Assembly (NCBI GenBank): GCA_003516955.1 | Contig: DPBN01000391.1 | Span: 1 to 7,928, forward strand | Direction: 5' to 3' | Length of the DNA stretch: 7,928 nucleotides | From: Armatimonadota bacterium | GTDB taxonomy: Bacteria; Armatimonadota; Fimbriimonadia; Fimbriimonadales; Fimbriimonadaceae | Part shown: positions 6,317 to 7,928 of the stretch, piece by piece | Position numbering within the stretch: position 1 is the stretch's first letter | Layout of the letters: each line of letters begins with the position of its first letter | Notes under the pieces: model-generated | What the model was told of the DNA's origin: nothing | Seen by the model: the letters and a program-made list of their open reading frames with translations, nothing else | Database searches by the model: none | Position numbers and translations under genes: made by a program

Positions 6317-6322
6317 ATTATA
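6317..6322 (-). promoter_or_regulatory. Consensus -10 box (TATAAT) of the glycosidase gene
   Basis: On the minus strand TATAAT occupies 6322 to 6317, 19 nt before the ATG at 6297. The start of transcription would be near 6310, leaving a leader of about 13 nt that begins at the AGGGG ribosome site (6309-6305). No TTGACA-like -35 is visible 16-18 nt further upstream. The element suggests that the gene has its own promoter although rtcB lies 110 bp upstream on the same strand. Confidence 0.55.
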
Positions 6323-6366
6323 GCGACCGCTCTCCGGCTGCGGGCCGGTTCCTCTGCCGGGTTTCG

Positions 6367-6394
6367 CGCCGGGAGCTCCTTCCTGCTCCTGGCG
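6367..6394 (-). terminator. Possible hairpin after rtcB
   Basis: The arms at 6367-6376 and 6385-6394 can form a 10-bp stem around an 8-nt loop, with one A-C mismatch in the minus-strand RNA (a G-U pair if read on the plus strand). It lies 13-40 nt beyond the rtcB stop and before the glycosidase promoter, where a terminator would make sense. No T-run follows, so it is at best a weak or factor-assisted terminator. Confidence 0.25.
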
Positions 6395-6406
6395 GCAACC
6401 CTGGGG

Positions 6407-7573
6407 CTAATCCTTGTACGGATCCACTACGTCCTCACCCGCCATCGCAACTCCGATGGGACGAAGAAGGTGCAGGATGCGAACGGACCCCTCGTGCTGA
6501 CGCAGGACGTCCGTTAGGCGCCGGTAGCAGTGCGGCGACTCGTCGGTCCCACCCCCGCGCAGCACCACGCCCGCACGGCGGACCCAGTCCTCCATCATCT
6601 CGCGCGACACCTTGCCGGCGGTCCGCCGCTTGCCCCTTCGTCGTCCGGCCGCCTCCGTGCGGGACATCACCCTCCCGGCGCCGTGCACCGTGGACCGCAG
6701 AGCGGCGACCGACTCCTCCGAGTCAAGGCCCTCAAGGATCACCGACTCGTCGCCCATCGATCCCCCGACGAAGCACCGCTGGCCCGGAAAGGCGGGAGTC
6801 GCGCCCTTTCGGACGACCCACAGCGACTCCCCTTGGTGCCTCTCACGCCAGGCGTAGTTGTGGTGGTTATGAACCTCCTCCACGACCGGCGCACCGAGGA
6901 GCTTGGCGACCCGCGCGCAAACCCAGTCGCGCGCCGCGTGGGCGTAGCGGCCCGCCAGCTCCATCGCCTCCAGGTAGTCCTGGCCCAAGGCGGAACGCAC
7001 GGAGAACACCACCGGCTCCGCGAACGGATCGTCCTTGCCCCCGCCTGCCCGCAGGAAGTGCGTGGCCACCCTGTGGCCGAACCCTCTCGAGCCGAAGTGG
7101 ACGCCGATCCACACGCGGTTCTGTTCGTCCGCGAACAGGTCCACGTAGTGGTTGCCGCCGCCTACGGTCCCGAACTGGGACCAGGCGAGGTCCTTGAGGG
7201 CCGCGCAAACGGGTAGCTTCCAGCGCTCGTCGTCGAACACGGGGTCGTCCACAGGCTCCGGGTTCGTTCGCCCGAGACCGAAGCTGATCGTCCGGCAAAT
7301 GTCGTCCATCAGCGTCCCGATCCGAGGGAGGACGTCTTCTAGAGCCGCGTCCACTCGGACGGCCTTGTTGCCGCAGGCGATGTCGAAGCCCACCGCGGAA
7401 GGGCTGACGGCGTCCCGATAGGCCACCACCCCGCCGATCGGCACGCTGTAACCCCGATGGTGGTCGGCCATCATCGCCGCGCGAGCCGCGGTCCGGCGGC
7501 AGGTCTGGATCTGCTTCAGCGCGCCCTGGTCGACCGGCTCACCCCAGACGGGGACGTCCCCGAACCACCTCAT
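6407..7573 (-). CDS. rtcB: RtcB family RNA ligase
   Basis: 388 residues from the ATG at 7573; an upstream TTG at 7606 would add 11. RtcB joins RNA 3'-phosphate or 2',3'-cyclic-phosphate ends to 5'-OH ends using GTP and Mn2+, in RNA repair (tRNA splicing elsewhere). The core motifs are present: MADHHRGYSVPIGGVVAY, VGFDIACG (Asp64, Cys67), GGGNHY (His142), HFGSRG (His159), VHNHHNY (His235), RKGATPAFPG, GGSMG, and VHGAGRVMSR, whose His297 is the expected guanylylated residue. Cys67, His142, His159 and His235 would bind the metals. The 17-residue spacing of the two middle histidines equals E. coli's as I recall it. A basic stretch (GRRRGKRR) follows the guanylylation motif. The C terminus ends DPYKD instead of the VKG of E. 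coli and archaeal enzymes (see findings). No rtcA or archease gene is nearby. It is divergent from the OsmC-like gene. Confidence 0.93.
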   Translation of the reverse strand: MRWFGDVPVWGEPVDQGALKQIQTCRRTAARAAMMADHHRGYSVPIGGVVAYRDAVSPSAVGFDIACGNKAVRVDAALEDVLPRIGTLMDDICRTISFGLGRTNPEPVDDPVFDDERWKLPVCAALKDLAWSQFGTVGGGNHYVDLFADEQNRVWIGVHFGSRGFGHRVATHFLRAGGGKDDPFAEPVVFSVRSALGQDYLEAMELAGRYAHAARDWVCARVAKLLGAPVVEEVHNHHNYAWRERHQGESLWVVRKGATPAFPGQRCFVGGSMGDESVILEGLDSEESVAALRSTVHGAGRVMSRTEAAGRRRGKRRTAGKVSREMMEDWVRRAGVVLRGGGTDESPHCYRRLTDVLRQHEGSVRILHLLRPIGVAMAGEDVVDPYKD

Positions 7574-7576
7574 GGC

Positions 7577-7582
7577 TCCTCC
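7577..7582 (-). promoter_or_regulatory. Shine-Dalgarno (GGAGGA) of rtcB, selects the start at 7573
   Basis: On the minus strand GGAGGA covers 7582 to 7577, ending 3 nt before the ATG at 7573. The spacing is short but the match is strong. The alternative TTG at 7606 has no comparable site, and the homologous RtcB N terminus plausibly begins near MRWFGDVPVWG, so 7573 is preferred. Confidence 0.5.
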
Positions 7583-7620
7583 AACCTTGGGAACGCGGAA
7601 CCGCAACCGGACGATCCCAG

Positions 7621-7626
7621 TAGAAT
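7621..7626 (+). promoter_or_regulatory. -10 box (TAGAAT) giving a leaderless start for the OsmC-like gene
   Basis: TAGAAT is separated from the ATG at 7633 by only 6 nt (CCGACT), so transcription would begin at or within one base of the start codon. There is no room for a ribosome site and none is visible. No clear -35 is seen. The arrangement parallels TAGACT before oligopeptidase B. Confidence 0.6.
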
Positions 7627-7632
7627 CCGACT

Positions 7633-7928
7633 ATGGCACAGATCCATCCCTATCCCGTGAAGGTCGTCTGGAGCGGAGGCCGCGACGGCTCCGGCGTCGT
7701 CACCCCGGAGCACAGCGGCGTCGAGCTCCCGATCGCAGTCCCGAAGGAGTTCCAAGGAACCGGAGACGGCACCAACCCCGAGGAGCTGCTGGCGGCGGCC
7801 GTCGCGGCCTGTTACTCCATCACCTTCGGGATCATCGCGGCCAACCGCAGGCTCCCGGTCGCGTCCGTCGAGACCTCCGCCGTGGGTGAGGTGGAGCAAG
7901 CCGGAGCGCAGTTCACCTACAAGAAGAT
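7633..7928 (+). CDS. OsmC/Ohr family protein (5' part, cut by window end)
   Basis: The frame runs open from ATG 7633 through the window end, giving 98 codons plus two bases. Family members are thiol peroxidases or related proteins that reduce organic hydroperoxides with a pair of cysteines. The N terminus (MAQIHPYPVKVVWSGGRDGSGVV) forms the expected first strands. TNPEELLAAAVAACYSITFG contains the expected first redox Cys (Cys60) at the start of the central helix. The sequence after it (RRLPVASVETSAVGEVE) matches the strand returning to the sheet. The second Cys, normally about 60 residues later, would lie outside the window, so activity cannot be judged. The TNPEELLAAA block fits OsmC slightly better than Ohr, but the subfamily is not certain. 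The gene is transcribed away from rtcB, with 59 bp between the two ATGs. Confidence 0.87.
   Translation, partial: MAQIHPYPVKVVWSGGRDGSGVVTPEHSGVELPIAVPKEFQGTGDGTNPEELLAAAVAACYSITFGIIAANRRLPVASVETSAVGEVEQAGAQFTYKK

Noticed and set aside
7574..7606. TTG at 7606 as the rtcB start
   Set aside because: It adds 11 residues that I do not recognise as part of the family, lacks a ribosome site, and leaves only 26 bp to the divergent start. The ATG at 7573 has GGAGGA upstream. It is not excluded.

Overview
The window is a GC-rich bacterial chromosomal segment with tightly packed genes. It shows no mobile elements, tRNA or rRNA genes, or CRISPR repeats. Seven protein genes and one riboswitch can be supported; the two outermost genes are cut by the window edges. 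The organism cannot be named from this sequence. Some starts follow closely on a TANNNT-type -10 box with no Shine-Dalgarno (leaderless style), while others have good GGAGG-like sites. The exported proteins have short signal peptides without positive charges. This would fit a GC-rich lineage such as Armatimonadota or Deinococcota, but that is a weak inference.

Layout, left to right. (1) 1-168, plus strand: C-terminal end of a protein that resembles the tail of calcineurin-like metallophosphoesterases. (2) 278-2368, plus: a complete oligopeptidase B (S9A serine peptidase) with an intact Ser-Asp-His triad, probably expressed from its own near-leaderless promoter. (3) 2373-3770, plus: a fluoride-responsive operon. 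A clear fluoride (crcB-motif) riboswitch begins just after the oligopeptidase stop codon. It precedes a Fluc/CrcB fluoride channel, a DUF190 protein and a cytidylate-kinase-like protein, joined by two 4-bp stop/start overlaps. (4) 3778-6297, minus: a large exported protein with a clan GH-A (cellulase-like) TIM barrel, convergent with the operon across only 7 bp and carrying its own TATAAT box. (5) 6407-7573, minus: an RtcB-type RNA ligase. (6) 7633 to the right edge, plus: the start of an OsmC/Ohr-family protein, divergent from rtcB, with a -10 box 6 nt before its ATG.

The most interesting unit is the fluoride operon. The riboswitch fold can be drawn base by base: P1, a second hairpin and a perfect 6-bp pseudoknot. 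A 6-bp anti-Shine-Dalgarno at its very 5' end can pair with the crcB ribosome binding site and competes with P1, which suggests translational control in which fluoride exposes the ribosome site. Because the three genes are translationally coupled, DUF190 and the unusual kinase-like protein become candidate parts of the fluoride response. The other genes look like independent housekeeping or accessory functions.
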